64,000 nucleotides of DNA from Colius striatus (lineage: Eukaryota; Chordata; Aves; Coliiformes; Coliidae), in assembly GCF_028858725.1 (NCBI RefSeq), contig NC_084760.1, positions 77,692,367-77,756,366 on the forward strand, read 5' to 3'. The position numbers were made by a program, and so were the translations under genes. The notes under the pieces are model-generated. The model worked only from the letters and a program-made list of their open reading frames with translations. It ran no database searches and was not told the DNA's origin. Of the stretch, positions 1 through 14,700 are shown piece by piece. Position 1 is the stretch's first letter; every line of letters starts with the position of its first letter.

Positions 1-3000
1 GTGTAGTCCACTCTGGGTGATGGAGAGGTAGGTGGTGTGAGGGATGAGAAAACCATATCTGTGCAGGGGGCATTGATGAAGTAGAAGCCGCAGAGTGGAA
101 CAAGTCTGGACCAGCATGTGTGTGTGTTAGAAAACCAGACTAAAAATGACAGAGGTAGAGTTGTGAGGGATGTAGCAGCACTCACTTGGTGCTAAACGTG
201 GCAGGGAGAATGTGAAATTCTCTACCAGCCTCGATACCTTCTTTACTGCAGAATTAGTGAGCTGTCCCTAAGAACATACAAAGGCTTTAAAGAACAAACT
301 CAACTGCATCTGGCTCTTGGCGTAAGCACACCACCACATGGATCAGAGTAAAAGATGGAGTGCTAATGAGTGAATTTTTAGATGGGCAGGAGATTGCATT
401 GGTAGGCATTGGATTGTGCAAATGATATGCAGGTCTGGCAGGGCTCAGAATGACCTAGATCTGAGAGCTGCCAGGTGTACATCAATTGAAAAGAATCATC
501 CATCAAATGTAGGAGATTTTGTGCCAGTGAAAGCTTTTCAGAAGTATGTATCTCTGTTTTACAGATTCAGACAAAGACCTACATAAAGGGCCTATGTAAG
601 AGGAAGCAATGAATCCTTGTTGAAGCATCAGAGACCAGGTAAGAAAGCTGGGAATGAGCTGATGCTGAGTCAGATTGTGTTTTGGGTCCCACTACTTGAA
701 TTTTTCGATAATATGTGAACCACACAGCTGAAAAACTGTCCCTCCTGGTGATGTTCTCTGCATCAATAGTAGCCCTGTGTTGCCTGACTTGAGAGATCAG
801 GGGTGTCAATAAAATGGGAGTGAACCTGGAGAATTCAGTAAGGGCTCCTGTGAAGCCAGTGCTCTTTACACACCATCCAGAGAAGCAGTCTAAAGTCTGT
901 CCTGCCAGTGCTGAAGTAACTGTTCTCTCTACAGCCACAAGTGGTCTGCCCATGCAGAATCCCAGTAAAATTCTTTCAGATGGATGCCGCTCTTACGCTG
1001 TTGCCATGCCGAAGTTAGGCAATTCTATTCCTCTATTCTGTTAGGTTATTCCTTTCACCATGCTGGGATTTTTTCTACCTGTGTTTTATTTTTAATTTCC
1101 TGAGGGGTGGTGCAAGTGTAGCACCAGTCTTTATGTTCTCTCCCGAACTGACTGCTGAAAGCCAGTTTAGAGGGGCAGCTCTTCGGTACCCAGCAGCTGG
1201 TCCTTTGATCACACCATTCAGTCACTTGTCAAATCACTTTTAGTACATGTCCTTTCTTATTTCTTCTCAGTGAATTGCTACAGAAAGCATATGTATCCCA
1301 ACAGTGCTTTGCATGCAGTGTTTCAGATTCTGGATGTTAAATCAAGGTTTAAGTTAATAGGTCTTAGCTATGCTATTTGCAGCTTTTGGCTTTTCATTTT
1401 CTCCTGGGCACACAGTACTCTTTGAAATGGTGGGAATGCATTTCATCAGGGCCAGTGGAGTTCCAAAGTGCAGCCCGTGGCTGTCTTCAACTTTAATATT
1501 AACAAGGCATTAGGTCAGAGGGGATGAGTTATGTGCAAAGACCTGTTGCTTCCTCAAACCAGCTTTCTGAACCAAAGATGACCTTGCATTCTTTTCCAAT
1601 CTGTTTCAAGTTGTTTATTGGAAAGCTGCTAAGTCAATTGCTTTGCAGCTTTCCAACCCTGAACTCTCACCTCTGCTGTCCACTCTACTTAAAATCATGG
1701 GGCATAGTATGTAGGTGAAATAGACTATGGCTTTGAAAGAGATACAGTCCTTTGTGGGTCTGCCCCTTTTTCATCCCATGGCAGGACAAATGAAGTCAGA
1801 TGGGACGAGTGATCTTTGGTCAACATGCTGGTGTGAATCGTATGAGATCTGGCTTGGAGAAAGGATTTGTGACAGCTGGTGTGGCCTATAAAGTGCTTTT
1901 AAAATGAAGAGAAAAGTCAAGCTGTTTGAATAGTAGCAAAATCAACAAGTTTCAGTGAAATGTGATGGTATATTTCAGTAGTTGTTTGAAGTAGACTTGA
2001 TGCTCGTGAGTCCTGGGGGATGATGATTTTTGTTTCTGAAGGTGAGTTTCCTAACTTGTTCTGTTATGTTTTATGAAGAATCCACTAACAACTGGACTCT
2101 CTAAGATTTCCATGTGTCACCACATCTGTGGCATGGTCCCAAGAAGTAGCTCTGGATGTTAGGTCATAAATAACGAGCTGTGTTGTGTTACCTGTTAGCA
2201 AGGGCCTAGCTTTTACAGCACAGTGTGACAAGGATAACGTAGTAGCAGCTAATAACCCTCTGCCTTTCATGTGGCTGGGAGAAATACAACATGCACGGAG
2301 TCTCAAATGAGTTTGCCTGTGATACAAGATTGAGGGCAGGCTTCCTCTGCTATGAAGTGTGGATCTGGCTTGACAGCTTTTTTACTCGTCTCTGCTCTTT
2401 TGACTGGGGTTGTCAGCAACTGGAATTGTCATGATAGAGCGCATTTTCGTGGTTGTTCAACCTGGTTGATGCTTTGAGAGTGTTTATTTAAGGTCCTGAA
2501 GCTGAGTATCTCTGCTTGAAGGCTTTGGTTGGGAAGATAGCCTCATTTTATATGACACCTTGAGCTATGAAGAGAGTGAGTACTTGTGGCATTTGTAGTC
2601 AATGTGTGTATTTCAAGTCATTAGTAACTGGGTGAATATAGTCCTCTGTGAAATTTGTTTTACAGGGACTGCAAAGGAATTGTGTGTGGAATCTATGCAA
2701 ACACGGCTAAAGCCTTAGGGCATGAAATGGTCCATCCTCTTTCCCTGCCAGTTCCCTTACCAGAGGGCTTCTCCTTAGATCTAGATTGGCTGGTTCTGTA
2801 GCTGTAGTAGGAAGAATGTAATGCTTTAAAATTGAAATACCTTTACAGCTGGTTGGAGGGAAAGGATGACCCTGCGGTCGGAATTCTGAACTGCAATGTG
2901 GGATACTTAATCCCTGCACAGATTTATTTTGTGAACGCGTTCAGATCAATATTATTTCTTGCTCTTCATTCTTTGGTTGCAAAATACAATAATGCCTGTC

Positions 3001-6000
3001 CTACTGGGGATTTGAGAGTCTACAGCTGTCTATAAGATGCTTGGATACTGTGGTGTTGAATGCTTTAATAAAGTTTAATAGAGGAAAGAAAGGATATTCC
3101 AAGCTGGGACTTCAAAATGTGTGCTCCACCGTCCTGCGTATCCTGTAGGTGGTGTTTCTATAGAGGGCAAGTTTAAGGCAAGTGTGCACTCTGAGATCCC
3201 CCCTGCTATTTTTCCCAGGAGCCGTTTGCTTGTAAGGCCTTATCTGGCTGAATCTTTTTTTCTTGAATTAATGTTTTATCTTTTTTCCTGCTTTGTTTGT
3301 TCCAGACTCAGAAATTGCTCTCTTCATTGTGAGGATGTTCATATATGGTCTTATTGCTAATATGTTCAGACAGAGAGAGCCAAGAGCAGCAGCTTTCAGG
3401 CTGTCTCATAGATTCGAAATGACGTGAGCCACCCTCTCTGGAGTGTCCTTCTGGGAGCTGTGCTTAGGAAGGAAATGGTGTGGAAGGCCGTGTAGGAGTG
3501 TGAGAACAGCATTGCAATGGTTGGAATGCAGGATAAGCATCACTTGGGTGGGCTCAGTTTTCCTCTGCTTTTCAACAACACTGGGTGCCAAGCCTGGGGA
3601 AGATGCTGTGCAGAGGTGAAGGAGCTGGAATGTATTCTTCAGTTGAGGTGAATGCAATTCAGTGAATCTGATAGGCATCAAACTGAATAATGATTTTAAA
3701 GTATTTTCACATGATGTCTAATCTGTGGAAATTTGCTACCACATAATAGCACTGAGGCTAAGAGCTGAGCGGGATTCAGGAAAGATCAAGCACTTAGGAG
3801 TGGAAATGTTCAGACTTGCTTTAGCTAAAGAACTTGTTTTAGAAAGTGTATTTTTTCAGATGTAACCCAATCTCTCAATGGGTAAATGTTTGAAGAAAGT
3901 TTGTTCCATAATTGTCCACTAAGCTTTCTTGCTCCATCTTCTAAACCACCTTGTATTGGCTTGTGTCAGAGGCAGGGTATTGAATCATACTTGCTTGCTA
4001 TGTTAGGTTGCCCACTAACATTTATTTTTGTGATAGCTGCATTAGGAAGAAAGAAAACCCACCAACCAAAAAATTAAACCCACAGAGTACTCCAGCTACT
4101 CTTGGCTTGGTAGTTGAGGGTTTTAAGCTGATGGAGAGTGGAGTCCTTGGAAAGATACTACAGTCCATAGATGAGGAGTATCTTTTCATGAATGTAAAGA
4201 CACTTAAGTATTGTCTCTTCATGCCAAGTGGTCAGCCAAAGTGCTTTTGTGCTTCTTGTCCTCGCTTGTAAGAGGGAAAAGAACGTGTGGAGTTTGGCCT
4301 TTCCACGTTGCAGTTTCGTAGTGGACTTTAGTCTGAAAGGAAGGGCTTTAAGGCTGTTCGAGTGAGATCAAGTATGCTGTAGCATGAGCTTCAACATAAT
4401 AGTGTCCGGGAAGACACAGTTTGTGTCCTTTGCTCATGTCCAGTCTGTGTTGAGGATCAAGAGAATCATCAGTGCTGGTTGTTCAAGTAGGCATAAGTTC
4501 AGTGTAATGGATAGGCCAATAAAGGTAAGTGGCAGCGGTGTGGAGATATGTATAAAAAGGTGTATGTTTGTAGTGTTCGTCTAAACACAAAGGGAACTCC
4601 AGAAGGAAAGTGTGTCTGTGTGTGTATGTGTGTATTTTCAGAGCTAAAAGCAAGTAATCCAAATTTTGAGATCCTTCTCCCTTGAGACTCTCCCTATGGG
4701 CTGTTCTGGGAACACGTGCTTTAGGGCACAACGTAACCTTTTTGTGGCAGGCGTAACAGCTGCGAGCAAAGGGGTACTGACTTTCACAGAAGTTTTGTGA
4801 TACTGAGAAAGTGAAATGGGTCAGGATTGGAAAGAAAGGCTGGTTTTTTTTAGGTACACAGGATATGACCCGCTGCTAGTGGCAAGAGAGAAATTTAAAT
4901 TTCTGGTTTGTAGGGGTCAACAAATTTAGAACTGAAGGCCCCAGGAGGTCCCACAGTGACTACTGTCTCTTCTGTTGAGTTCCATATTTGTATTTTGTCT
5001 CTGTGACGAAGCTGGCTTTGGCAATGTTATGGGAGCTGTATCTGGTTTTTCTTACTGTTGTGTTTGAAGTCTCAGTTGTCCAGCTGCATTAGTGTAACAC
5101 ATGTGTGAACGACTCAGAAATCAAAAGGGACAGATGAGGTAGTTTCTCTAAGTATTGGGGAATTACACCAAGGCTCATAAAAAGCCTTAGGCGAGTTTTA
5201 CTTTATAGCATTTGTTTCAAAAGAATAGAATTTATTTTCCCAAGATAATAATTAGATAATCGTTGTGGCACTGAGGTTATTTTAGCCTGTGTTACTCGGG
5301 GTAACTGAATTTAAACCTGGCTATGTCTTGCTGCACAATCTGTATACAAGATACTTTGTTGCATTGTCTCCTAAGTCGGATTTTATCCTGCAGCTTTGCT
5401 GTTCGTTAGTGAGGACTCTGCAGCTATGCAACGGGAAGGTTAAAACTATTCTAGGGAGGTGACTTGAAGCCTAGTCCATCTCACGTAACTGAGAAGTGAT
5501 TGCAGTTAATTCTACTGGTTTTTTTAATGTGTTTTAATATATCATTTTTTCCTCATTAAGAACTCTTCCCCCTTCCCTTTCAGCTGTGTGAGATCCATAC
5601 CCATTGTATTGTGTTCCAAACCCTTTCAAACGGGGGAAAAAAAGTAATGGAAAATTACAGAGTATTTGTTTAAAATGAGAGTTAGTTTAAGTAACTTTTC
5701 TTGAGAATGGACTTCAAGTTCACATCCTACCTTTAGGTGCCTTCATTTTTCTGAGCAGAAAGAGTCTCACGCACTAAATTGTGCAAAAGGTTTTTCTTGA
5801 ACTTCTAGAACTTAATTTGTGAGCATTGCTTGCACCATGGTTATGTAAATACTAGGGAATGAAAACTTAGCTCAGAAGGGTTGTCTCAGGTAAATGCATT
5901 TTGCTAGCCATACATTCTGGTAGTAGATGTTTGTGTAGGCCCTTTCTTCAAGGACTGCTACAGAGTGTTGTCTTTGGGAAGTTTGTGGTACCAGGTTGGA

Positions 6001-6935
6001 TTGGTTCCTGAAAACAAATCACCCTTGCTGGACTGCAGAATTTCTATACCCTGCTAACAAGCGTATCCATTTTTCCATGATTTGATGATGCTTTTGTAAA
6101 TAGGTCCCCAGGTGTAACTGAAGTGTCTGTAACAGAATTCAGTGTCATCAAGACTCCAGCTGGATGGGAAGAGCTGTATTACTATGCAGCTCCAGAGATG
6201 ATTTACTACCTGACTGACAACTTGCAATATAAACATTAGTCCAAGCATGATCTTGTCCCAAAACCCCGCCTATGCAGGGAGCCAGGAGTCTTCCTGCCAC
6301 GCGCCATAAATCGTTTACAGTTTGCTCATGCCCATACATTTGAAAAACAGCTGCGTATCAGGGATTAGCAGTTTGCAGAAGGCCCGTGCGGGGGCTAAAT
6401 TAGGGTCTCTTGCCCTGATGGTGAATACCGGTGTGGGAATAGCAGGAGTGCTTCTCTGCAGTGGAAGGCAATTTACTCTGGGAATAGGGGCTGGCTGCAG
6501 GGGATCTATGAGGGTACAGTGGCCGGGGAAGAGCGTTGGATTGCACCACCTCATTTTGGGTTCAGATGCCTGATTGATAGCTGCCTGGTGTGGTGGAGGG
6601 TTCAACAGTACAGTGTTAAATGTGCAGTTTTTCAATTTTATTTATATATTTATTATTTTAATACACATACACAAAATGCAAGCGGACTACTTCTGTCTCC
6701 TAGGAGCTGAAGGATGATAGAGTTTTTGGGTCATTTTATTTACACTGTGATGAGTGGTTACCCTTCTGCCAGTCCATAGTAGCAGAACTAAATTATATAT
6801 AAGGCCATCTGGGGCTTCACAACTAGTTTTCAGCATTTGATAAAATGTTTTACTATGTCACTTGGGTTTACTACTGCTTTGCAACTTCAGCTGGCTTTGT
6901 ACTGGCTGTGATAATTTATCTCCTGGAGTTTCTAA
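1..6935. other. Noncoding stretch, no gene supported
   Basis: I see no conserved protein, RNA gene or convincing exon here. All open frames are short (under about 125 codons) and look like chance frames in both directions. An AATAAA occurs at 3067-3072 on the + strand, but no coding exon precedes it. A GT-rich tract lies at about 4609-4635. The stretch is upstream of TJAP1 on its strand, so it may contain its distal 5' noncoding exons or introns; that is inference from the position of the first coding exon only. Confidence 0.6.
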
Positions 6936-7250
6936 TCAGAGAATCCTAAGGATTGGAAGGGACCTCGAAAAATCATCCAGTCCAACCCCCCTGCCAGAGC
7001 AGGACCACCTAGAGTAGGTCACACAGGAACTCGTCCAGGTGGGTTTTGAGTGTCTCCAGAGAAGACTCCACAATCCATCTGGACAGCCCATTCCAATGCT
7101 CCCTCACCCTCACAGGGAAGAAGTTTTTCCTTATGTTTCTTTGGAACCTCTTACACTCGTTTACGATGAAACAGCCCATTTGTCCAAACCCTGGGAGCAC
7201 AATCTGTTTAATAACTTTAAATATGTCAGTGCTTTTATATCGAGTGTGTC
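6936..7250 (-). mobile_element. CR1-type LINE fragment (3' end)
   Basis: The + strand reads as the reverse complement of a CR1 3' region: the block 'gattggaagggacct', then 'catccagtccaaccc', then 'ccccctgccagagcagg', followed by a stretch ending in 'ccctcaccctcacag'. These phrases are typical of the last few hundred bases of sauropsid CR1 elements, so the element lies on the minus strand. It is a 5'-truncated copy with no reverse transcriptase frame. The right edge is approximate because similarity fades after about 7200. The short open frames inside it are not genes. Confidence 0.85.
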
Positions 7251-8619
7251 AAAGCCTAAAGTCAGTTAGTGGCTTCAAGTCTTTCTGTAATAACGAGAAT
7301 ATGCAGATTTTGCTGTACAAATGAGACTAGGCAATACAGTTCAAATGCCTCCTATGTGCTGGATGGAGGACCAGCTGCTGAATAGAGCAGATGATTTTTA
7401 TCTGGGCTAAGTGTCTCCATCAATGAATCTTTTCTTGCATGGGTTAGGTAAGAATTTGGATGGAACACGTCAACAAGGTGCCCCCTTCTAAATGCCTCAG
7501 CAGAACACAAGTGTTTCCAGACTGTACCATGAGCATCCAGGGGCTCATGGGCAAAGCCACTGGGCTTTTGAGTAAAGCAGGTGACTTGTTTCCAAAATGA
7601 CACACAATTGAAGAGTTCTTGCTATTTTTTTCTGAAGCTGCTGCACAGGTGTCCCTGTGAAGTAAGACCATTTTACTGGAGCTTCCCACTCTCTGTCTCT
7701 CCTCTGTCTCAGGTTTGTGGAGAGTGACTGGAAGGGCTTATCCTAGGCTTGTTTGAGCCTAGGAGTTGCCTTCATTTTTCTTACTCCTTTTAGTGGAAGG
7801 CTGTACAGTCTGTTTGATTCTTTGTGCTTTGCTGAGATGGAGGCCAGATAGCACCAAATATGTTTGTGGCTGTTTGTGTGGGCATTTGAGATTTGGAAGG
7901 CACCTGCTAATGAGGTGTAGGTCATTTCAAGTCAGATTGGCTAAGTTTCCATCAGGCCGGTTCTTTGTTGCGGCAATGCATGTGGACTGTGTATGTTTGG
8001 GGATCCCTATTATCTAAAATGGAGAGGGCTTTCCTCCTGTTTGCTGCCTCCTCTCTCTCCACAAGAAAAACAAATCACCTGATTCTGGAGAGCTGTTAAC
8101 CTCCAGATTGAATGAGGTGTTTTGTCGTTACTTATATAGATTTTCCAGATACATACAGAAGTTAGAGGGGCGTGGGTATTTCGAGCTTTCCCTCCTCCTT
8201 GTTTTTGATGTTGCTGGTGGAATTCACCCTTTTCCTGAGAACTGGTGTGAAGGAACTGCTGTCACCCACAGCAAAGCTCAGTCCGCTTGCCTCAAGGCCT
8301 TACCCCTCCAGGTGAGGACTTTGCCCGACAGTTTGTTTATGAGCTTATGTTACCTGAATCTTCTGGAGTAGATGTGAAGGGAACAATTCAGGGCAGTAGA
8401 AATCTCAGCTCAGAAACACTGGGATAGGGAAGAACAGAGTTAGCAGTACAGTTAACTCTCCACCCCCCCTCCTTCTTTCGCTGTTTCCTCACCTGCCCAG
8501 CTGTGTAGTAGGTTAGCAGTACGTGTCTGTTCTTATTCTTATGAAAGTAGACTTTGTTCTCTGAAGACTGCTAATCATGCCCCATGGGGGTGTAATCAGT
8601 TATAAGGTATTTAATACAG

Positions 8620-8730
8620 TGCAGGCGGGAACAGGCCGCCTGGCCGGGCTGGCAGATTGCAACACTACAATTATAAAGGGCCCCTTTCCCCCACTCACCC
8701 GCCCACCGGTGGCAGGATGAGGGTTGTAGC
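8620..8730 (+). promoter_or_regulatory. Candidate promoter or enhancer patch with TATA-like site
   Basis: A short GC-rich patch stands out from AT-rich surroundings. It contains TATAAAG at 8672-8678, preceded by an attgcaac C/EBP-like site and a GC-rich block (ggccgcctggccggg), and followed by a pyrimidine run and a CG-containing segment. No exon or donor was identified just downstream, so this is only a candidate regulatory element, perhaps for a distal TJAP1 5' exon. Confidence 0.2.
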
Positions 8731-11700
8731 TTGAAACAGTATTAAGTCTATGAAAAATAAAGATGTAGTGGGGGAAGGGAGAGGAGAGGCTGAAGAGGCA
8801 GCTCCTATTCCAGGCAACAGGCAGAGCTGTGTTCTGCGAGAACTTCAGCCATTGCAGGTTGCACTGTTGAGACTTGTGGGAGTTTGGGTGCTGTCACCAT
8901 TGAAGTGGCTTGCATAGGGATGGCCTTTGGCAACCTGTAGAGAGCAGCAGGGCCTTACATCCTCTCTGAAATGGGTTTTCTTGTGGTGGCTGGGGTTGGA
9001 GAGGTATGGAGCGGTTAGAAGGGGAGAAGCACTTTCTCCTGCATGTGGTGATTTAGACACCTAATCTGCTTGGGTGCTTTTGTAAATGCTGCCAGGCCTC
9101 TATTTATATCTTTGGATATAAATCTATTGGTAAACCTGGTCTTTCATGCCTCTTTCTTCCAAGTACTGGAGCTACTGCAGCAACTTACCTCACTGGCTTA
9201 GAAGGGAGTAACTGGCTTGAGGCCTTGATTTTTAATGGGCATGGGAAAGTCTACTGGACCTCATCTGCTCTGTTCTTGTTACCCAGTACCAGATCATCAA
9301 GTACCTTGATGAGGGCCTTGAAATGCATGTGTGGGGTGTGGAGCAGCTGGGCCACAGCCTTGTAAACCTTCCCTACTCCAGCAGCTTGCTAGATGCATTG
9401 GCATGTTTCTGGAGCTTGTGGCTGCACTGACCTTTCCCCTTCCAGGTTCCCCAGAGATTACACTGTTTCAGCCCTTCCAGTATGCTCTTTGAATTTGCTG
9501 ACACTGTTTTGCTCAGTGACAGCACAGGGTTCCCTCTGCATGTGTGCTCTTCGCTTCTTGTGAAGCAGAAGGGAGTACGTGCTCGATCATATCTGTTTGT
9601 GGTAAATAGTTTCTGTCTTTTGCCCTGAGAAATCATGCTCCTTTCTGAACATCCCTGTGCTTTGCTGAAGTTCAGAACCTAATATGCAAAGCACAGCAGA
9701 CAGAAGCTCTTTTTTTGACAGTGTTTGGGATATTGGTGTAAATTCAAGTGTGATGTATTCTTGCTACAGTGGCTTGTGACAGTGTTGGCTTTCCTGCCTG
9801 GTGCTGAGGGAGCACTGGGTATTAAATGTCACAATTGGCCCTTAGCACTGGGTAACGAGTTTTAAGGATTTTTAGGAGTTTGTTTATGTTTCTGTGTAGT
9901 ACACAAAATAGGTGCAGATTAAGAATGCAGGGGATTCACAATATAACCTTCCTTTTGTGGACTTGAGAGCACTGCTGGCAATTTCACCTTCTGATGCATC
10001 CTCATCTTCTTTGCCATCAGAGTAACTTCATGTTTGGGAAGAGTGAATGCTTTGGAAAGCTTTGGGGTTTGCAGTGGTGCCACATGAAGGAGCACTGGGT
10101 TTTTTTTCTGACTAGAGCATAGATTCTGGTTTTGACTCTGAGATGTGGGTTCTGAGACAAGAGGTTACCTGATGTCTTGGGTTTTTGTAGATTGAGTCTG
10201 TCTTGATCATAGGTGACTAGCTGTCCATGCTGTAGCGGGAGAATAATGTACGGTGAAGGTCAGGTCTGTTTCTGTGGGCAATGGGGTTGAGTTTTACAAA
10301 AGGATTTTGGGGTAATGAGAAAGTGCCTGTGTCTCCCAGAAGCTGCTTGACTTACAGTGGAGTGGTTTCCCTGGGGGTGGAAAAAGGCCTGGATCCTTCC
10401 AGGCACCCCTGATGCCCAAGTTCAGCTCTGCCTCCTCAGCTCAACAAGTATGTTATGTGTGTTGTGTGTGTGTGTCCCCCATTATAAGAAAATTCAGGGA
10501 AATTCCCTTCTTGGGCTACTTTACAGAGCTGTTCCAGCCCTTGTAACATGGTCACTTCCCAGCACTGGTAGCAGCTCTTCTCCCCACCTGATAACTCTCC
10601 TGCCTTGTTCTGTTTCTCTTGCCCCATGGCCCGAGAAGCTACCTGGAGAACCTGGGGACTCTCCCACAAATGAGTTTGAAGGTGAAGCTGTTGTTGGGGT
10701 CCTGGCAGTGGCAGCCTGGCATGTATGGGGACCGTGGCGGGTGTCAGTGTGGTGGGTGTGTGGGCTTGCTGCTTGTTTTGCTTCCCTGCCTGGTGAGGAA
10801 TGCAATGTGTTTGCCTTCCTTGGCCTGTGGTTGCAGCCACATTCCTGCACTGGGAGTCAGCGCGGCAGCGGGCGGCGTGCTGTTCATGCCCTCTGGCTAC
10901 ATGCTTTCAGCTCCACATCAAAGGTGTGTTTAGTGTGTAGCTTGTGCCATTCCTGGCCACACCTGGTGGCCTGCAGGCATGCAGGAGGTGGAGTCTGGCT
11001 GTGTTTGCAGATGGCATTCAGGGTTCAGACTCCTTGCTTGTGGAAAGGTAGGAGCTCAGTCCATGCTAAACAACCCCAGGAATGCAGCGGGAGAGCTGAG
11101 CAGTACAGTCACTCCAGGGGCATGTCCTAGCAGCAATGTTTCCTTTATAGCTGCAGTGAAATAACTCATGCTTGCTCCTCCAAAGGAACTGGCTGTTTGC
11201 TTGGGTGTGTTGTAGAGTTTAATTTACACCGATAAGGCCAATTAAGGTTGGCTCATATCCCCCCCTGCAGCCCATGTGCTCTTGGCAATCAGTAGATGAT
11301 TGAGTGGATCCTGCCATCAAGCTCTGCTCAGTACAAACTGTGCGTGAGATGTCTTCTTGCAGATGGAATGGCTCTGGGATTTAACCCAGGCAGGAGTGGT
11401 TCCCCCAGTTGATGGGTAAATGTTCTTACATGTATGTGCTACAGCTGAACCTGTCCAGCTTCTTCTCAAGAAACTTCCTTTTTCTGTCTGGGACCTCAAG
11501 AGTTAAGGATGGGAAACTTGGTGAAGGATGACAGACCAGGACACAGATGCATTATTTTTGGGTTCTTGACATGATATCTGAAATAAATGATCACTGGTTT
11601 TCTGTGAACCTATCATGCAAGCCATCCTTGGCCTCTTCATGCAAGTCATTCATTTGCTTGACAGAGGCAAATATGGACCCTTTGATCAGTGTCAGTATGG

Positions 11701-14700
11701 ACAGCCCATACAAAAGGGTTGTGGAAAGAACAGCAGAACATCTTCTATGTCATTGGTAAGCCCCTGGGTTGTCCACTTCATTACTCAGCCTGCTTTGATT
11801 TTTGGGACTTGGCGTTTCCCTTGGCAATTTTTAGTAGCCTGAGATTTTGTGACCTGACAATCATTTCCATGTTGAGGTTAGTCTTCTGCAGATGATCTCC
11901 CTACTGCCATCCTTAGACAGTATCAGGCATGAAAGAATTGTCTCCCAGAAGTGCTCTGACTTTTACTTTTTGTTTTTCAGTTGTTGCCATGGTCTCTGGG
12001 TCAGTTGCTACACAGCTACTGTTTCCAGCCTGGCCCACACCATCCTCTCTTGAGAAGTATGTATCCTTCTTCAAAGCAGGATCTCAGGGACAAGGGATTA
12101 GGGGAATGTTACTCCTTGCAGAAGACTCTTACTGTTGTGAAACAGTTGGAAATTATTCACATTGTGCTCTCTTCTTTCTTGATTTTATGTAAACTGTGCA
12201 TTTTGTTTCAAACTAGTTGCCACTGACTCTGTACCCAACTTTTAGGACTTGGGTGTTGATGAGAAAGTGTGTTGCCTGAATCTTAGTTTTTCTTCCTCTG
12301 TTCTGCAGTGCCAAACTGAACAGTATGCCCTGTGCCAACATGGGGTATAGCAAAATATAAGTCTAAAAATGGGTTATGAAGAATGTTATTGATAGAACAC
12401 TTCATTAGATATTTCAGCTTTGTCATGCAGTATAGGCTACAGCTGTAAACACTGAAATCATCTTTAGGATTAAATATGGCTTTTGCTGTCATTTTTTGAT
12501 TTCCAGGAAGGGAGTAAGCTAGCCAGAATGAAACACATGTGACATTGGCTAAGGAGGAAGGAGGGCTGATTCTTCACCTTTTTTCCTTTCCTGCCAGTGA
12601 GTTGCAGAGAGAAAGTGACTGGTTCCTTGTTTTGACTTCCTTGTAAGCCTTCAGATCTGTGTAGGAATCTAGATCTCTGTGCCTCTGTGTCCAGTCTCAA
12701 ACAGCTGGCCAGGGAGATGGCCGGAGCAGTAGCCCTCACCAAGTAGCTAGATCTCCCCCTGGTGGGACCGGGAGCAGAGAGCAGGGCTGCAGCCGCATAG
12801 GAACACTGGGAATCGGTCTGATCCTGGGGCACCTTGAGCGAGCAGCAGATGTGGTGTGCCTCCAGTTGAGACATTCCTTAGTCCAGAGTCACAGACTGTA
12901 CTGCTGAGCTCTTGCAGCTGCATGAAGCTGAAGGCGTGAGCAAACAGCTTGCTATTGGCGCTGGACAAACACCTTATCTTTGCAACATCTGCTTGGCTGT
13001 ACACTGGCATTTGTCCATGGTCTTTGCCTGTAGACAAGTGCTGAGCTACTAGCTCTGAGTGGTTTCATCTGACACTTGACAAAAAAAGGGGAAAAAAAAG
13101 TAGCTGGAACCTGATGAATTTAGGATATCTGGGGCCCATCATCCTCTGCTTGCAGAGTCCCTTTGAGGATAGATAACATGCAGCTCAACTGTCTCGTTCC
13201 CAGCTTGCTCTCTGAAGGGCTGCATAGAACTTACTTATGAGGGTAATCTACAGAGAGGAGTCCTGTGGAGGGGAAGAGCTTGTCTTTACCGCTAAGATGT
13301 TCTTTAACCTCAGAATAATTGATGAGTTTATGCTGTCTCAAAGGACAACAATGGTAAAGACAAGGCCACACAGGGGATGTAGTACTCATCTGGACAAGCT
13401 GACCAACTGGAGCGCTGGGCCATCACTGCAATTGTCCCTTGAGACAATTTATGCTCATTAGCAGCTCTAGATGGAGAACAACACTGGTGTCAGAAATTAT
13501 GACAAACGTGGAAGGAGAAAGATGAGAGCTCTGACTCTGCCCCAAAAAGAGGTTGTACCTGGGGAAAGAGCTGTAAAGCAACTCTGCTTGGTTTCAGGTA
13601 TCTGTGCTTGTCCCTCTCAAGGGAGCAAGGTGGACCTAGGAGGTAAAATACAGCATATACAGAAGGATGAGCAGTGCAGCCTGTGACTAGTGGTGTCAGG
13701 CAGGCTCCTCATGTAGGTCAAGGAGTGGAGGTATGGGTCCCCTCTGCTGGCTCTGATTAGCTGGAGCCCAGGTGAGTGAGGAGAGAAGAGCCACAGCCAG
13801 TTGCGTGCTTTACACAGGTCACCAATGAAAGACGGATGGGTGGATCTGTTTGTTTTTCCTAAGATGGATTAAACCATGTTGTATTTCTGTGACTGAACTC
13901 TCAGAATGAAAGTCTCTCAGCAGTTCAGTGGTGCTGAAGAGTAAGAGAATCATTAAAAAAAAAACAACAAAACAAACCACCACCACCCCCTCCCTGAAGC
14001 AGATTAGCTGCAGGACCACACCATAAAAAACGAGAGAAGGTGCTCCAGGGTTACATTCTGCTTCGGGAGCCATGCTGCTCTATTGTTTACGGAGTTGAAA
14101 CAAGTTTTGTGCCTGTTCCTGCCCTTGGCTCAGTCTCTGAATCTGCTAGGCCCAAAGCATGTTTTTGAGAGCTGTCTCCTTTCCACATTTTGCTTTTGTG
14201 TCCTATTGAGCTGACTGCTGCCAGTATGTGAGTGTGGGTGCTCCAACACCCCACATCATGCCTGGATGCAGAGACTGAATGGCAGTCGAAGTGGAACACA
14301 TGATGCGGTCTCCAAAGTAGGCAGTGGTTGTGACTTAAGTGGGAGGCATCTGTGCCTGGTAGGAATTCCACTTTGCAAAGTAGTGAGTAGCAGCATTACT
14401 TGTAACCCCTGGGAAGAGAAAGTAGGCAGATGTGATCAGCTTTGGGAAGAGTCTTTGTCTCCCTTTGGCTGGGTATGTTTACTCTTTTAACACCGTTTCT
14501 GTTTCTCCCAGTGCTACACTGCTTTTCCCTCACAGCTCACCAAGTGGCTGTAGGTGAAGGAAGGATCAGATTGCTTGGTTGAAGAGTGACCCACTGCTGT
14601 CCTCACACAATGCTAGAGTCTGTAATTTTACTTCATAATACTGACTGCTGTCTGTATTCAGTGCTGTAGAGATCATAAAATATTTCTGTGCTAAAAGATC

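Noticed and set aside
3067-3072. AATAAA on the + strand as the end of an upstream gene
   Set aside because: No coding exon, splice pattern or conserved protein precedes it, and AATAAA is expected by chance in AT-rich DNA.
10357-11130. 257-codon open frame on the + strand
   Set aside because: Composition is Trp/Cys/Ser-rich and erratic, there is no family resemblance, no promoter or poly(A) context, and long opposite-strand frames overlap it. Most likely a chance frame.
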